From positions 868,001 to 932,000 of the forward strand of contig CAVRJB010000019.1 in NCBI GenBank assembly GCA_963721385.1: DNA of 64,000 bases, written 5' to 3'. Under the pieces are notes generated by a model. It did not search any database and had not been told where the DNA came from. It saw nothing but the letters and a program-made list of their open reading frames with translations. Source of the DNA: DAOMFB01 sp963721385. Its GTDB lineage: Bacteria; Acidobacteriota; Thermoanaerobaculia; UBA5066. Below are positions 1 to 10,300 of this stretch, one piece after another (position 1 is the stretch's first letter; each line of letters opens with the position of its first letter). The position numbers and the translations under genes are program-made.

Positions 1-1120
1 CAGGGCCTCTTCGTAGGACTGCCGCACCTCGAGGCGGACCCCGTCGGCGAACCGGGCCACATCTTCGCGGCCGGCACGGGCTTCCTCGCGGGCGGCGAGG
101 GCGGCGGCCCTGTCGCTTCCCCCCTGGAAGAGGTTCCAGGTCGCGACGGCCAGGATCGAGCCCGAGGTGCCGCTCGACCCGAAGACGTGGTCGCCGTAGA
201 GCTCGCCGCGGGCCACGAAGGCCACCTTCGGCCAGAGCGGCGCCTTCCGGATCTTCTCCTCCAGCTCGCCCGCGGCCAGCATCTTCCGGGCCGAGAGGAG
301 GTCGGGACGGTCTGCCGCCGTCGCGAGCCAGGCGTCGACCGGTCCCTCGACCGGCACGGGCTCGGAAAGCGGCGAAAGGGCCCACGCCTCGCCGCCGGGC
401 GCGCCGAGGCGGAAGGCGAGGTTCGCGTTCGCGACGCGGACGCGGCCCCGGGCTTCCTCGAGGAGGTCCTCGACCCGCGCGAGCTCGACCTCGGCCCGGA
501 GGAGCTCGGACCGGACCAGCATCCCCTGCTCGACGTAGTTCCGGCGCGAGGGCGACGTGGGCGACGACGGTCTCGCGCGCCTTCGAGAGCAGCGCGGCGT
601 ACTCCTCGGCCTGCGCCACCATCACGTACGCCTCGGCCGCGGAGAGGGCCGCGCCGTTGCCGGCCCAGTCGGCGGTCCGCGCCGCGGCCTCCGAGGCGAG
701 CGTCGCCTGCTGGACGCGTCCCGAGAGCTCTCCGCCGGTGAAGATCGGGAGCGCGATCTCGGCCCGCGTGATCCCGGAGTTGATCGGCGCCGGGCTGTTC
801 GGGTCGCTCTGGACGAAATCCGGGAACGAGAACGTGCCCTGGTTCAGCTTCAGGGCGAAGACCTCGGCCGGGTTGTTCGTCCGCGTCCAGAGGGCCGTCA
901 GGTTGAGCGACGGGAGGCGGAATCCCCTCGCCTGCGAGGCGCGCGCCTCGGCGGCCTGCTGGCGCGCCCGGGCGGCGACGACCTCGCGGGCGTTCTCGCG
1001 GGCCCGCTGCATCGCGCCCGAGAGGGTCAGGACTTCCTCGGCCGCGGGGGCGGGAAACGCGGCGAGCGTGCCCAGCGCCGCGAGCGCGATGAGAAGCAGG
1101 ATGGATCGGTTCGGTTTCAT
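1..1120 (-). CDS. TolC-family outer membrane efflux protein (partial, frameshifted)
   Basis: Outer-membrane channel component of a tripartite efflux system, running off the left edge of the window so the C-terminus is missing. The start is ATG at 1120, preceded by GGAGG about 5 nt upstream. The first ~25 residues form a signal peptide (MKPNRSILLLIALAALG...) ending in APAAE. The next segment (LSGAMQRARENAREVVAAR) is the N-terminal helix typical of the OEP family, followed by long Ala/Arg/Glu-rich helices. The frame is broken near 541-546: reading CGCGG instead of CGCCGG restores continuity from ...VVAHVALA into RNYVEQGMLVRSELL, so one extra C is likely. Downstream partners lie outside the window. 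Family assignment is confident; substrate unknown. Confidence 0.8.
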   Translation of the reverse strand, partial: MKPNRSILLLIALAALGTLAAFPAPAAEEVLTLSGAMQRARENAREVVAARARQQAAEARASQARGFRLPSLNLTALWTRTNNPAEVFALKLNQGTFSFPDFVQSDPNSPAPINSGITRAEIALPIFTGGELSGRVQQATLASEAAARTADWAGNGAALSAAEAYVMVAQAEEYAALLSKARETVVAHVALAPELRRAGDAGPVRAPPGRGRARAGRGPPRGSPGPRPRREREPRLPPRRARRRGVGPFAAFRARAGRGTGRRLARDGGRPSRPPLGPEDAGRGRAGGEDPEGAALAEGGLRGPRRALRRPRLRVERHLGLDPGRRDLEPLPGGKRQGRRPRRPRGSPCRPRRCGPVRRRGPPRGAAVLRRGP

Positions 1121-1158
1121 CGAGCCTCCGCGGGATTCACTCAAAAAGCGGAGGCAAC

Positions 1159-1176
1159 TATAACTATATAGTTATA
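1159..1176. promoter_or_regulatory. 18-bp perfect palindrome upstream of the TolC-type gene
   Basis: TATAACTATATAGTTATA is a perfect inverted repeat, strikingly AT-rich in a GC-rich region and about 38 bp upstream of the efflux gene start. Size and position fit an operator for a MarR- or TetR-type repressor overlapping the promoter (TATAGT and TATAAC could serve as a -10). No regulator gene is visible in this part of the window; it may lie beyond the left edge. Confidence 0.55.
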
Positions 1177-1239
1177 AATGTCAAGCGACAGGATCCGTGG
1201 GCCAACCCTTTGGGCCGCAGGGACTTCGGGCGGCCGGGG

Positions 1240-1971
1240 TCAGGGGGCGGGGTCGGTATCGGCCGCCAGCCCGGTGTCGCTGAGGAGCTCCGAGAGCCTC
1301 CGGACGACCTCGAGGCCTGCGTCCGCCGTGTACGGCGCCGCGTGGAAGGCGGCGAGGTCGAGCGGCGGGAAGAGGCGCAGGCGGCACTTCTTGAAGAACT
1401 TGCCCGGGAGCTGCTTGTGAAGGAGGAGGTCGCGGAAGCCGTCGACGCGGACCGGGATTGCCATGGCCCCCGTCCGGTGAAGGATCTGGGCGACTCCCTT
1501 CCGGAGCGGTGCGCCCGGCTGTGTCGTTCCGGCGGGGAAGTGGAGGAGCCAGCCGTTGCGGATCGCCTGCTCGACGCGCGCGACGCCCTCGAGGTCGACC
1601 GGCCGCCTCACGTCGCGCCCCTCCTCGCGGAAGCTCCTCTTGAAGATGACGCCCCCCGCCTTCGTGAAGAGCATCGTCAGGAGGTTCTTCTTCATCGTCT
1701 CCTCGGCGGCCGAGAAGCGGAGCACCGGATCCTCCAGGTCGAAGCCGTGTCGCACGTAGACGAGGTCGAAGAAGGCGACCGCCTCCATGAAGTAGGTCTG
1801 GTGATTCGAGAGGAAGACGACGTTCCTGTGCGGCAGCGTGTCGAGAATCTCGTCTCCCTCGACGTGGACGTGGTTCAGGAGCCGGAAGTAGGGGAGCGAG
1901 AAGCCGAGGCCCGCGCTCAGGATGAGGCCGTGGCGGAGCCAGCGGTCCGCAACCGCCTTCAGGGGATTCAT
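1240..1971 (-). CDS. 1-acyl-glycerol-3-phosphate acyltransferase-like (PlsC superfamily)
   Basis: A 243-residue protein with the lysophospholipid acyltransferase fold. The acceptor motif is LSNHQTYFMEA at about residues 54-64, an H-x5-E variant of the usual H-x4-D, similar to the NHQTYF-type subfamily. A second block, HFPAGTTQPGAPLRKG, matches the EGTxS block with Ala for Glu. A possible amphipathic N-terminus (MNPLKAVADRWLRHG) precedes it. It probably transfers an acyl chain during phospholipid or lipid-anchor synthesis at the inner membrane face; the exact acceptor cannot be told. Start ATG at 1971. It stands alone, about 100 bp from the DUF1801 gene. Confidence 0.75.
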   Translation of the reverse strand: MNPLKAVADRWLRHGLILSAGLGFSLPYFRLLNHVHVEGDEILDTLPHRNVVFLSNHQTYFMEAVAFFDLVYVRHGFDLEDPVLRFSAAEETMKKNLLTMLFTKAGGVIFKRSFREEGRDVRRPVDLEGVARVEQAIRNGWLLHFPAGTTQPGAPLRKGVAQILHRTGAMAIPVRVDGFRDLLLHKQLPGKFFKKCRLRLFPPLDLAAFHAAPYTADAGLEVVRRLSELLSDTGLAADTDPAP

Positions 1972-2074
1972 GGGTGACGGAATTCTAGAGGAGGCGCGCC
2001 GGAACGTGACGCGGCGACCTCTCGGTCGAGACGAGGGGCGGAGCCGAACGGCGGAAGGCCTCCCCCGGTTCGCG

Positions 2075-2533
2075 TTACCCTTTCTTCCCGATCCCCTTCG
2101 CGGCTTCGTACCGGGCGATGTAGGCGTCGGGAGGGACGCTCGCGACGATCTCGCCGATGACGTCGAGCGGGAGGTCGTCGAGGCTCCGGAAGCGGAGGCA
2201 CGACTTGCCCATGTCCAGCTTTTTTCCCGCCTTCTTGTAATGGTCCTTCAGCTTCTTCAGGAGAGCGGCGTCCTGGTAGACGCACATCAGGTAGAGGCCG
2301 TAGTAGTTCTTCTGGGCGGCGAGGGCGGCCACGGCGAGCGGCTGGCCGTTGTAGGTCACGGGATACCGGCTGAGCGGGATCTCGTAGCAGATCATCCCCC
2401 AGTTCATCGACTCGACGTAGCCCTTCGGGAGGTGCTTCCTGATCACCGCCCGGACGGCCGAGACGACGGCGCTCCGCTCCTTCGGCAGGGACTTGAGATA
2501 GGCCGCGACGGTCGTCGCCGCGCTCGAAACCAC
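2075..2533 (-). CDS. DUF1801 (YdhG-like) domain protein
   Basis: A 152-residue protein of the DUF1801 family: N-terminal helix AAYLKSLPKER, then a conserved core (NWGMICYEIPLSRYP, AALAAQKNYYGLYLM) and a C-terminal RFRSLDDLPLDVI segment. The family has a small alpha/beta fold; its biochemical role is not established. The GTG start at 2533 is chosen because GGGAGGTAGGA lies just upstream and the upstream DinB gene stops only 2 nt before it, indicating translational coupling. Last gene of the FAH-DinB-DUF1801 run. Confidence 0.8.
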   Translation of the reverse strand: MVSSAATTVAAYLKSLPKERSAVVSAVRAVIRKHLPKGYVESMNWGMICYEIPLSRYPVTYNGQPLAVAALAAQKNYYGLYLMCVYQDAALLKKLKDHYKKAGKKLDMGKSCLRFRSLDDLPLDVIGEIVASVPPDAYIARYEAAKGIGKKG

Positions 2534-2535
2534 TC

Positions 2536-3045
2536 CTACCTCCCGGATGTCTGGGAGCCGTGGATCTCGATCCCCCAGCGGACCATGTCCGTCGCGATCG
2601 GCTTGCCCCCGACGCGGCGGACCATCGAGGCGATCTGGCCTCGGTGGTAGGTCTGGTGGTTCACGACGTGCCGGACGACGATCTCGAACGGGGAGGTCTT
2701 CACCTCGCCGGAGAGGTTCGTCCACGAGAACGGGCGCTCGAGCTTCTCTCGCGTCAGGTTCTTCAAATGCTTCCGGTGCTTTTCCTGCGCCGCCACGAGG
2801 ACCCGGACGGCGTCGTCCAGCTTCGGAAGGTCCGTCTCCTTCGGGAGGACGAGGACGTCCTTCCCGCCGAAACGCTCCGCCCAGGCGTCGGTCGCTACCG
2901 CGATGTGGACGAAGGTGGCCCGGAGGCTGGGCCAGCTCCCGCCGAGGTCGCGGACATAGTCGGCCTCGGGGAGAGAGCGAAGAGACGCGATGGTCTTCTC
3001 GTTCGCCCACTCGTTGTAGTCGTAGAGCCCGAGAAGTTCGATCAT
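2536..3045 (-). CDS. DinB-family protein
   Basis: 169 residues of the DinB/YfiT-like four-helix bundle. The three expected metal-ligand histidines are visible: one in ATFVHIAVATDAWAERF near residue 47, and two in VVNHQTYHRGQI near residues 130 and 134. These proteins are putative metal-dependent enzymes, often thiol S-transferases, but the substrate here is unknown. ATG at 3045 overlaps the stop of the upstream FAH-family gene by 4 nt (ATGA), so they are co-transcribed. Confidence 0.85.
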   Translation of the reverse strand: MIELLGLYDYNEWANEKTIASLRSLPEADYVRDLGGSWPSLRATFVHIAVATDAWAERFGGKDVLVLPKETDLPKLDDAVRVLVAAQEKHRKHLKNLTREKLERPFSWTNLSGEVKTSPFEIVVRHVVNHQTYHRGQIASMVRRVGGKPIATDMVRWGIEIHGSQTSGR

Positions 3046-4037
3046 CTTTCCGGGTCTTCGACGATGTGGTGGGTCAGCGTGCCGAGGGAGTCGATCGTCA
3101 GGCTGATCGAGTCGCCCGGCTTCAGCCACTGGTTCTGCGTCACCTTCGAGCCGTTCAGCTCCAGGAAGCAGCCGGTTCCGACCGTCCCCGAGCCGATCAC
3201 CTCGCCGGGCACGAGCTCGACTCCGTCGGCCGCCCGCTGGACGATCTGGGCGAAGGTCCAGTTCATCTGGGCGAGGTCCCCCCGGCTGACCTCGAGGCCG
3301 TTCACCTCGGCGGTCATCGCGGCCTCGATCACGTTGCCGCGCGTTGTCTTCACGAGTCGGCCCTCCGCCTCGAGCTCGTCCTTCGTCACGAGCCACGGCC
3401 CGAGGGCGGTCGCGAAGTCCTTCCCCTTGGCCGGCCCCAGGTTCAGCTTCATCTCTTCCGCCTGGAGGGCGCGGGCCGAGAAGTCGTTCATGACGCCGTA
3501 GCCGAAGATCGCGTCGTCGGCTTCCTCGAGCGACGGGTTCGTCACCTTCTTCCCGATCACACAGAACGCCTCGAGCTCGAAGTCCAGCTGCTCGAGGCGC
3601 CGCCGGCCGACGCGGAGCTCGCCCGGCCCGATGACCGTGAGGTGGTTGGAAAAGTAGAAGACGGGGAACTGGTCGAACTCGGGGATCATCCCGAGCCCCC
3701 GGTTCCGGCGGGCCGTCTCGACGTGCTGCCGGAAGGCGTACCCGTCCCGGAGCGAGACGGGCTTCGGCAGCGGAGCCTGGAGCTCGACGCGGCGCGGGTC
3801 GTGGAGGGCGGCGCCCGGCAGCTCGGCCTCCATCGAGAGGAGGGCCCGGATGTGCGGCATGTGGACGTCGGGCTCCTGCAAAACGTCGAGCATCGTCACG
3901 CCCGAGAGGCGCGGCTCGACCTTCGCGAAGTCGAGGACCCGTCCACTCTCGAGGGCGGCCCCGATCCGGCCCCGCTTCGAGAGGATCCCGGACGACGACG
4001 CATCGCTCGCGGTGGGGCGGAAGGTGACGAGCTTCAC
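3042..4037 (-). CDS. Fumarylacetoacetate hydrolase (FAH) family protein
   Basis: A 331-residue FAH-superfamily hydrolase. Visible family features are FDQFPVFYFSNHLTVIGPG, the metal-binding DFELEAFCVIGK stretch, FGYGVMNDFSAR and the C-terminal GSGTVGTGCFLELNG block. FAH enzymes cleave C-C bonds in acylpyruvate-type compounds (tyrosine or catechol catabolism) with a divalent metal. The GTG start at 4037 (V-K-L-V-T-F) is preferred over an upstream ATG at 4094 because the extra residues are atypical. It is divergent from the BNR-propeller gene, sharing a ~75-bp promoter region. First gene of a three-gene run. Confidence 0.85.
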   Translation of the reverse strand: MKLVTFRPTASDASSSGILSKRGRIGAALESGRVLDFAKVEPRLSGVTMLDVLQEPDVHMPHIRALLSMEAELPGAALHDPRRVELQAPLPKPVSLRDGYAFRQHVETARRNRGLGMIPEFDQFPVFYFSNHLTVIGPGELRVGRRRLEQLDFELEAFCVIGKKVTNPSLEEADDAIFGYGVMNDFSARALQAEEMKLNLGPAKGKDFATALGPWLVTKDELEAEGRLVKTTRGNVIEAAMTAEVNGLEVSRGDLAQMNWTFAQIVQRAADGVELVPGEVIGSGTVGTGCFLELNGSKVTQNQWLKPGDSISLTIDSLGTLTHHIVEDPER

Positions 4038-4111
4038 CGGCGCCTTTATACGCCAGAACCGCCGGAAAGCGGGAGCCTTGGGCCGCGATAACATCGCGCC
4101 GAGGTGTGCTC

Positions 4112-7100
4112 ATGAGGCTTTGCCGGCCCGCCCCGGCTTTCGCCGCCCTTCTCGCCTTGCCCTTCGCTGCTCCCGGCGCCGGCCCGACGGACGCGCCGCT
4201 CACGAAGAGCGAGGAGCGTGCGAAGTTCCACCCGGACGCCACGGCGATGCCGGTGGCCGCGCGGCTCAAGGGGTGGGAAGAGCGCGTCGCCCGGGAGAAA
4301 GCCTCCCCGCTCGCCGCCCTGAAGTTCCGGAATGTCGGCCCCGAGGTGCAGGGGGGACGGATCGTCGCGATCGAGTCCCCGGCCGCGAAGCCCGACACGC
4401 TCGTCGTTGCCTACGCGTCGGGAGGCCTCTTTCGGAGCGACAACCGGGGCGGGAGCTGGACGCCGCTCTTCGACGACCAGTCCGCGATGACGATCGGGGC
4501 TTTCGCCCTCGGCGACCCGGAGGGGAAGGTGATCTGGGTCGGGACGGGCGAGGCGAACTCCAGCCGGACGTCGTACGCCGGGACGGGAGTCTTCAAGTCG
4601 GCGGACGGCGGAAGGAGCTGGGCGAACACCGGTCTCCACGACGCGCACCACATCGGAAAGATCGTCGTCGACGCGAAGCGCCCCGACACCGCCTGGGTCG
4701 CGGCGATGGGGCCGCTCTACACCACAGGCGGCGACCGCGGGATCTTCCGGACGACCGACGGCGGGAAGCGCTGGACGCGGACTCTCTTCGTCGACGACCG
4801 GACCGGAGCGATCGACGTCGTCCAGGACCCGTCGCGGTCCGAGGTCCTCTACGCCGCGACGTGGGAGAGGGACCGCAAGGCGTGGAACTTTCTCGAGTCG
4901 GGGAGCGGAAGCGGCATCTGGAAGTCGACGGACGGCGGGGCGACCTGGAAGCGGCTCGCGGGCGGCTTCCCGCAGGGCGACGCGGTCGGGCGGATCGGCC
5001 TCGCGCTCTCGCCGGCGAACCCCGACCGGATCTACGCCGTCGTCGACGACCAGGCGCGGCGCCCCGCGAGCGAAGCCCCGGACGAGGAAGTGCCCCCCGG
5101 CGAGCTGACGCCCCGGCGGCTGAAGGCGCTGTCGACGGAGCAGTTCGCGAAGCTCGACCCGGCGGCCGTCCAGCGATTCCTCGCGGCCAACGACTTCCCG
5201 AAGACGCTGAAGGCGAAGGCTCTGATCCGCGACGTGAAGGCGGGGAAGTTCACGATCGCCGACCTCGTTGCCTACGTGAAGGACGCGAACCGCGACCTCT
5301 TCGAGACGCCGATCGAGGGGTCCCAGATCTTCCGGTCGGACGACGGCGGCGCCACCTGGAGGAAGCCGCACGAAGGGCGGCTCGAGAAGATCTACTACAC
5401 GTACGGCTACTACTTCGGCAACGTCTTCACCGCGCCCGACGACGCCGACCGCGTCTACTTCGGCGGCGTCCCGATGCTGATGTCGACGGACGGCGGGAAG
5501 ACGTGGAAGGGGATCGACCGCCAGGGCGTCCACGTCGACTACCACGCGATCTCGTTCGGCCCCGGCAACTCGAAGCACGTCGCGATGGGGAGCGACGGGG
5601 GCCTCTACCTTTCGTTCGACGCCGGCCTCACCTGGGCGAAAATGAACAACCTCCCGGTCGGGCAATTCACGACGATCGCCGTCGACGACGCCGAGCCCTA
5701 CAACATCGTCGGCGGCTTGCAGGACAACGGGACGATGCGCGGGCCGTCGAACTACGTGGCCGGCGCGATGGACCCCGGCGCGTGGCGCTCGATCGGCGGC
5801 GGCGACGGGAGCATGGTCCAGATCGACCCGAAGGACCGGAACGTCGTCTACACGGCGTTCCAGTTCGGTTTCGCCCAGCGGCAGAACCTGAAGACGGGCG
5901 AGCGGGTCCGGATCCGCCCGCGCCCCGAGCTGAAGGAGGGGCCGCTCCGCTACAACTGGGTGACGCCCTTCCTTCTCTCGCCCCATTCCCGGGAGATCCT
6001 CTGGTACGGGACGAACCGCCTCTACCGCTCCTTCGACCGGGGAGACACCTTCACGGCCGTCAGCCCCGACCTGACCTCGAACAGGGAGCAGGGAGACGTG
6101 CCGTGGGGGACCGCGACGTCGATCGCCGAGTCGCCGAAGACGTTCGGCGTCGTCTGGGTCGGGACCGACGAGGGGAAGGTCTGGCTGACGAAGGACGGCG
6201 GCGCGAGCTGGAAGGACGTCTCGAAGGGGCTCGCGAAGGACCGGTGGGTCACGCGCGTCGTCGCGTCCTCGTTCGACGAGGGGACCGTCTACGTGACGCA
6301 GAGCGGCTACCGGAACGACGACTTCCGCGCCTACGTCTTCCGCTCGACCGACCATGGCGACGCCTGGACGTCGATCGCGAAGGGGCTTCCCGCCGAGCCG
6401 GTCAACGTTCTCCGGGAGGACCCGAAGGCGAAGCACCTCCTCTACCTCGGCACCGACACGGGCGCCTGGGCGTCCCTCGACCGGGGAGAGAGCTGGACGC
6501 CGCTCACGGGGGGCCTGCCCCACGTGGCGGTCCACGACCTCGCCGTCCAGCCGCGCGAGGGGGACGTCGTCCTCGGGACGCACGGACGGAGCGTCTTCGT
6601 CGCCGAGGCCGCCCCGCTTCGGAAGCTGACGGACGAGGTCCGGAAGAAGGAGCTCGCGGCCTTCCCGGTGAAGAGCGCCACGTGGGACCGCCGGCGGGGC
6701 TACGGCGAGCACCCGTGGATCACGTGGCCCCGCGTCCCGCCCGTCTCGCGGATCGCCTGGTGGGCGTCCTCCGCGGCGGCCGGCCCCGCGAAGCTCGTCG
6801 TGAAGGACGCCTGGGGCAACGTCTGGAAAGAAGCGGTCGCGACGTCCGTCGCGGGCCTGAACGTCTTCGAGTACGACCTGACGGCCGACCCGGCGAAGGC
6901 CGACGCCGCCGAGGAGGACCTCCGCAAGCGGCTCGAGGAGAAGTCGAAAGCGCAGGAGGAAATCGACCAGAGATTCTCTTCGAAGGAAAAAAAGGAGGGC
7001 GTCGGGAGCGAGAGCGGCGGGGGCGAGGCGGAAGACGATGACGGCTCCGATGCGCCGGCGGCGGCATCCTCCTCGAAACCCCTCCCTCCCGATCTCGAGG

Positions 7101-7252
7101 CGGCGCTCGCCGACCCGTTCCGGAGCAAGCGGACTCGCTATCTCCCGCCCGGGACCTATGCCGTCGAGATCGAGGCGGCGGGAAAGACCGCCACGACGAA
7201 GCTCGAGGTGAAGAAGCCGAAGGGCGAGAGCCTCCCGGAGGACGACGACTGA
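4112..7252 (+). CDS. Secreted BNR/VPS10-type beta-propeller protein
   Basis: A 1046-residue exported protein. ATG at 4112 is chosen over GTG 4106 because GAGG sits 7-8 nt upstream; a signal peptide follows (MRLCRPAPAFAALLALPFAAPGAG). At least nine Asp-box/BNR motifs of the form S-x-D-G-G-x-x-W are visible (SADGGRSW, STDGGATW, SDDGGATW, STDGGKTW, TKDGGASW, SLDRGESW and others), spread through the first ~820 residues. This is typical of sortilin/VPS10-like or photosystem-stability-factor-like double propellers. The C-terminal ~200 residues hold a Lys/Glu-rich coiled segment, a Ser/Gly/Asp linker and a small beta domain ending in a LEVKKPKGES tail. Catalytic role unknown; probably periplasmic or surface-attached. 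Confidence 0.85.
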   Translation: MRLCRPAPAFAALLALPFAAPGAGPTDAPLTKSEERAKFHPDATAMPVAARLKGWEERVAREKASPLAALKFRNVGPEVQGGRIVAIESPAAKPDTLVVAYASGGLFRSDNRGGSWTPLFDDQSAMTIGAFALGDPEGKVIWVGTGEANSSRTSYAGTGVFKSADGGRSWANTGLHDAHHIGKIVVDAKRPDTAWVAAMGPLYTTGGDRGIFRTTDGGKRWTRTLFVDDRTGAIDVVQDPSRSEVLYAATWERDRKAWNFLESGSGSGIWKSTDGGATWKRLAGGFPQGDAVGRIGLALSPANPDRIYAVVDDQARRPASEAPDEEVPPGELTPRRLKALSTEQFAKLDPAAVQRFLAANDFPKTLKAKALIRDVKAGKFTIADLVAYVKDANRDLFETPIEGSQIFRSDDGGATWRKPHEGRLEKIYYTYGYYFGNVFTAPDDADRVYFGGVPMLMSTDGGKTWKGIDRQGVHVDYHAISFGPGNSKHVAMGSDGGLYLSFDAGLTWAKMNNLPVGQFTTIAVDDAEPYNIVGGLQDNGTMRGPSNYVAGAMDPGAWRSIGGGDGSMVQIDPKDRNVVYTAFQFGFAQRQNLKTGERVRIRPRPELKEGPLRYNWVTPFLLSPHSREILWYGTNRLYRSFDRGDTFTAVSPDLTSNREQGDVPWGTATSIAESPKTFGVVWVGTDEGKVWLTKDGGASWKDVSKGLAKDRWVTRVVASSFDEGTVYVTQSGYRNDDFRAYVFRSTDHGDAWTSIAKGLPAEPVNVLREDPKAKHLLYLGTDTGAWASLDRGESWTPLTGGLPHVAVHDLAVQPREGDVVLGTHGRSVFVAEAAPLRKLTDEVRKKELAAFPVKSATWDRRRGYGEHPWITWPRVPPVSRIAWWASSAAAGPAKLVVKDAWGNVWKEAVATSVAGLNVFEYDLTADPAKADAAEEDLRKRLEEKSKAQEEIDQRFSSKEKKEGVGSESGGGEAEDDDGSDAPAAASSSKPLPPDLEAALADPFRSKRTRYLPPGTYAVEIEAAGKTATTKLEVKKPKGESLPEDDD

Positions 7253-7332
7253 GGGTCCGGTCCTTCGCTTCCCGTGGCCGCCGAGTTGAGACATAATCTC
7301 GGCCGCCTCCGAAGACAGATGAGAACGCAATC

Positions 7333-10300
7333 CTGATCGGAACCCGGCTCGCGAATCGGTACGAAATCCTCGCCGAACTGGGCCGGGGCGGGATGGGCGT
7401 CGTCTACCGGGCGAAGGACCCGGTTCTGAACCGGGACGTCGCCGTCAAGCTCATTCCTCCCGGAAACCTCACGAAGGACGCCGAGGAGCGATTCCAGCGC
7501 GAGGCCCAGATCGTGGCGCAGATGGACCACCCGGCCATCGTGCCCATTCACGACTTCGGCCGGCACGAGGGGGCCCTCTTTTTCGTGATGCCCGTGCTGC
7601 CGGCGACGAACCTTCGGCAGCTCCTTCGCGAGGGCTCGCTCCGGCTGGGCGACGTCCTCGACGTCGGGACGCAGGTTGCCGAGGCGCTCGACTACAGCCA
7701 CGCCCGCGGCATCGTCCACCGGGACATCAAGCCCGAGAACATCATGACGTCGCGCGACGAAGCGGGCCACGTCCGGGCCCGCGTGATGGACTTCGGCCTG
7801 GCGCTCGCGACGAGCGAGGACCGCCTGACGAAGACGGGAACGCTCGTCGGAACGGTCGCGTACTTCAGCCCGGAGCAGGTCACCTCCCGGACGTTCGACG
7901 GCCGGACGGACATCTACGCGCTCGGCACGGTCCTCTACGAGTGCCTCGCCGGAGAGCCGCCGTTCGCGGGAGAGGTCCAGTCCGTCCTCTACCGGATCGT
8001 CCACGAGCTTCCGCAGCCGCTCCGGACCCTCGGCGCGGACGTGAGCGAGGAGCTGGAGGCCGCCGTTCTGCAGTGCCTCGCGAAGGACCCCGAGAAGCGG
8101 CCGAAGCGCGCCGGGCACGTCGCGGAAGCGCTCCGCCGGTACCGGGCCAAGCTCCGCGACGAGGACTTCGGGAGATCCGTCGTCTTCACCGCCAGCCGGA
8201 TGCTGCCGCGCCCGGCGGTGGCCGCGCCGTTCATCGGGCGCGAGAAGGAGATGGCCGAGCTGCAGCGCCGGCTCCACGCCGCCATCGCGGGGGAGTGCGA
8301 GTTCGTCGTCCTCGCGGGCGAGCCCGGCATCGGCAAGAGCCGCCTCGTCGACGAACTGAAGAACCTCGCGCGTGCCCGGCGGATCCGCGTCCTGTCCGGC
8401 CGCTTCGTCGAGCACGACCGCGCCTTCGCGCACCAGGGCTTCTGCGAGCTGATCCAGGACTACTTCCGGTCGAAGGACACGGGCCTCTCGGAAACCTCCC
8501 GTCCCGACTTCTCCGACCTCGCGGGCGACCTCCTCGCGCTCTTCCCGGTCCTCTCCGAGATCGGCGAGCTGCGCGCCGCGGCGAGCAGCGACTCGGGGGC
8601 CTCCCGGGCGGGCGACGGACGGAAGGCCGAAGACAAGACCGCGATCTTCGAGCTGATCGCCCGCACCCTCACGCGGATCGCGGGGGGCAGGCCGCTCTTC
8701 CTCGCCCTCGAGGAGCTGCACGGGGCGCAGCTCTCCATCGAGGCGCTCCAGTACGTCGCGCGGCGCCTCGGCCCGACGCCGACCCTGATCGTCGGAACCT
8801 ACCGGCAGACGGAGGTCGACAAGGGGCATCCCCTCGTGAAAATGCTGGAGTCGTTTCGCGGCGATCCCCGCTTCGCGGCGCTGACGCTCGGCCCGCTGAC
8901 GCCGTCGGAGCACCGGGCCCTCGTGGAGCTCGCGGCCGGCGGCGGAAGGCTGTCGGACGACCTCGCCGGGCGGCTCCTCGCGGCGACCGAGGGGAACCCG
9001 CTCTTCACGAAGGAGCTCGTCCGGTCGCTCCTCGACTCCGGAGGGATCGCGCGGGACGACTCCGGCGGGCTGAGTCTCTCCGGGGCGACGGGCATCTCCT
9101 CCGACGCCCTGCCGGAGACGATCCAGCAGGCCGTCGAGGCGCGAATCGAACGGCTGTCCGAGGAGCTGCGCGACGTCCTCCAGATCGCGTCGGTCCTCGG
9201 GAAGAGCTTCGAATTCAAGGACCTCGAGCTGCTTTCCGAGAATGCGAAGGGCCTCGACGAGGCGATCGACAGGCTCGTGAAAGAGGGCCTTCTCGAGGAA
9301 GAGCGCGAATCGCGCGGCGACAGGATCGCCTTCGCGAGCGGCATCGTGCGCGACGTTCTCTACGGCGCCCTCATGCGGCGGAGGCGCCGCACGCTGCACC
9401 GGACGTACGCGGACCTTCTCGAGAAACGACACCAGGGCCGCCTCGACCGCGTCTATCCCGAGCTCGTCCATCACTTCTCGGAGGGCGACGTCCCCGGGAA
9501 GGCGGTGGATTACGGCCTGAAGCTCGCGAAGAAGTCCCTCGACGCCTTCAGCCCGGAGGAGGCGGCGCGCGTCGCGAAGACCGCGCTCGATTACCTCGGG
9601 GACGAGGAATGGGAGGGCGACAAGGCGCTGGAAGGCGACGCGCATCTCCTTCTCGCCCAGGCGTCGCGGATGTCGGGCCACACCGACGCCGCGCTCCGCG
9701 AGGCCGAGGCGGCCGGAAAGATCTTCGAGCGCGAGAAGCAGCCGGCACGCTTCCTCGAATCGATCCTGTTCGCCGCCGACACGGCGTGGAACGGCCGGAA
9801 GGTGGACGAGGCGCGGCGGCTCGTGGAACGCGGCCTCGAGGCGGCGGCCGCCGGGAAGGACACGGTTCACCTGCCGCGGCTGCTCTCTCTCGCGGCGACG
9901 GTTGCAAACCTGCGGGGCGACTATGCGCGCGCCGCGGCCTACACGGCACAGCTCGAGCGGCTCGGAAACCAGGAGGGGCGGCGGGCGGACGCGATCGCTC
10001 CCGGCGGCCGGCTCGTCGTCGCGATGACGAGCCCCGTCGCCGCCTCCGAGCCGGCCACGAGCCGCCTCGTCGAGGAGACGGAGGTCCTCGCGACCGTATT
10101 CGAGTCGCTGCTCGCCACCGACGCCGACGGCGCCCTCGTCCCCGCGCTCGCCGAGGAGTGGTCCCTCGCCGACGGGGGCCGCTCCGCCCGGCTTCGGCTG
10201 CGTCCGGACCTTCGCTTCTCGGACGGGACGCCCGTGACCGCCGCGGCGGCCAAGGCCTCGCTCGAAAGGGCGATCCGCCTCCGCCCGGTCGGGATTCCAG

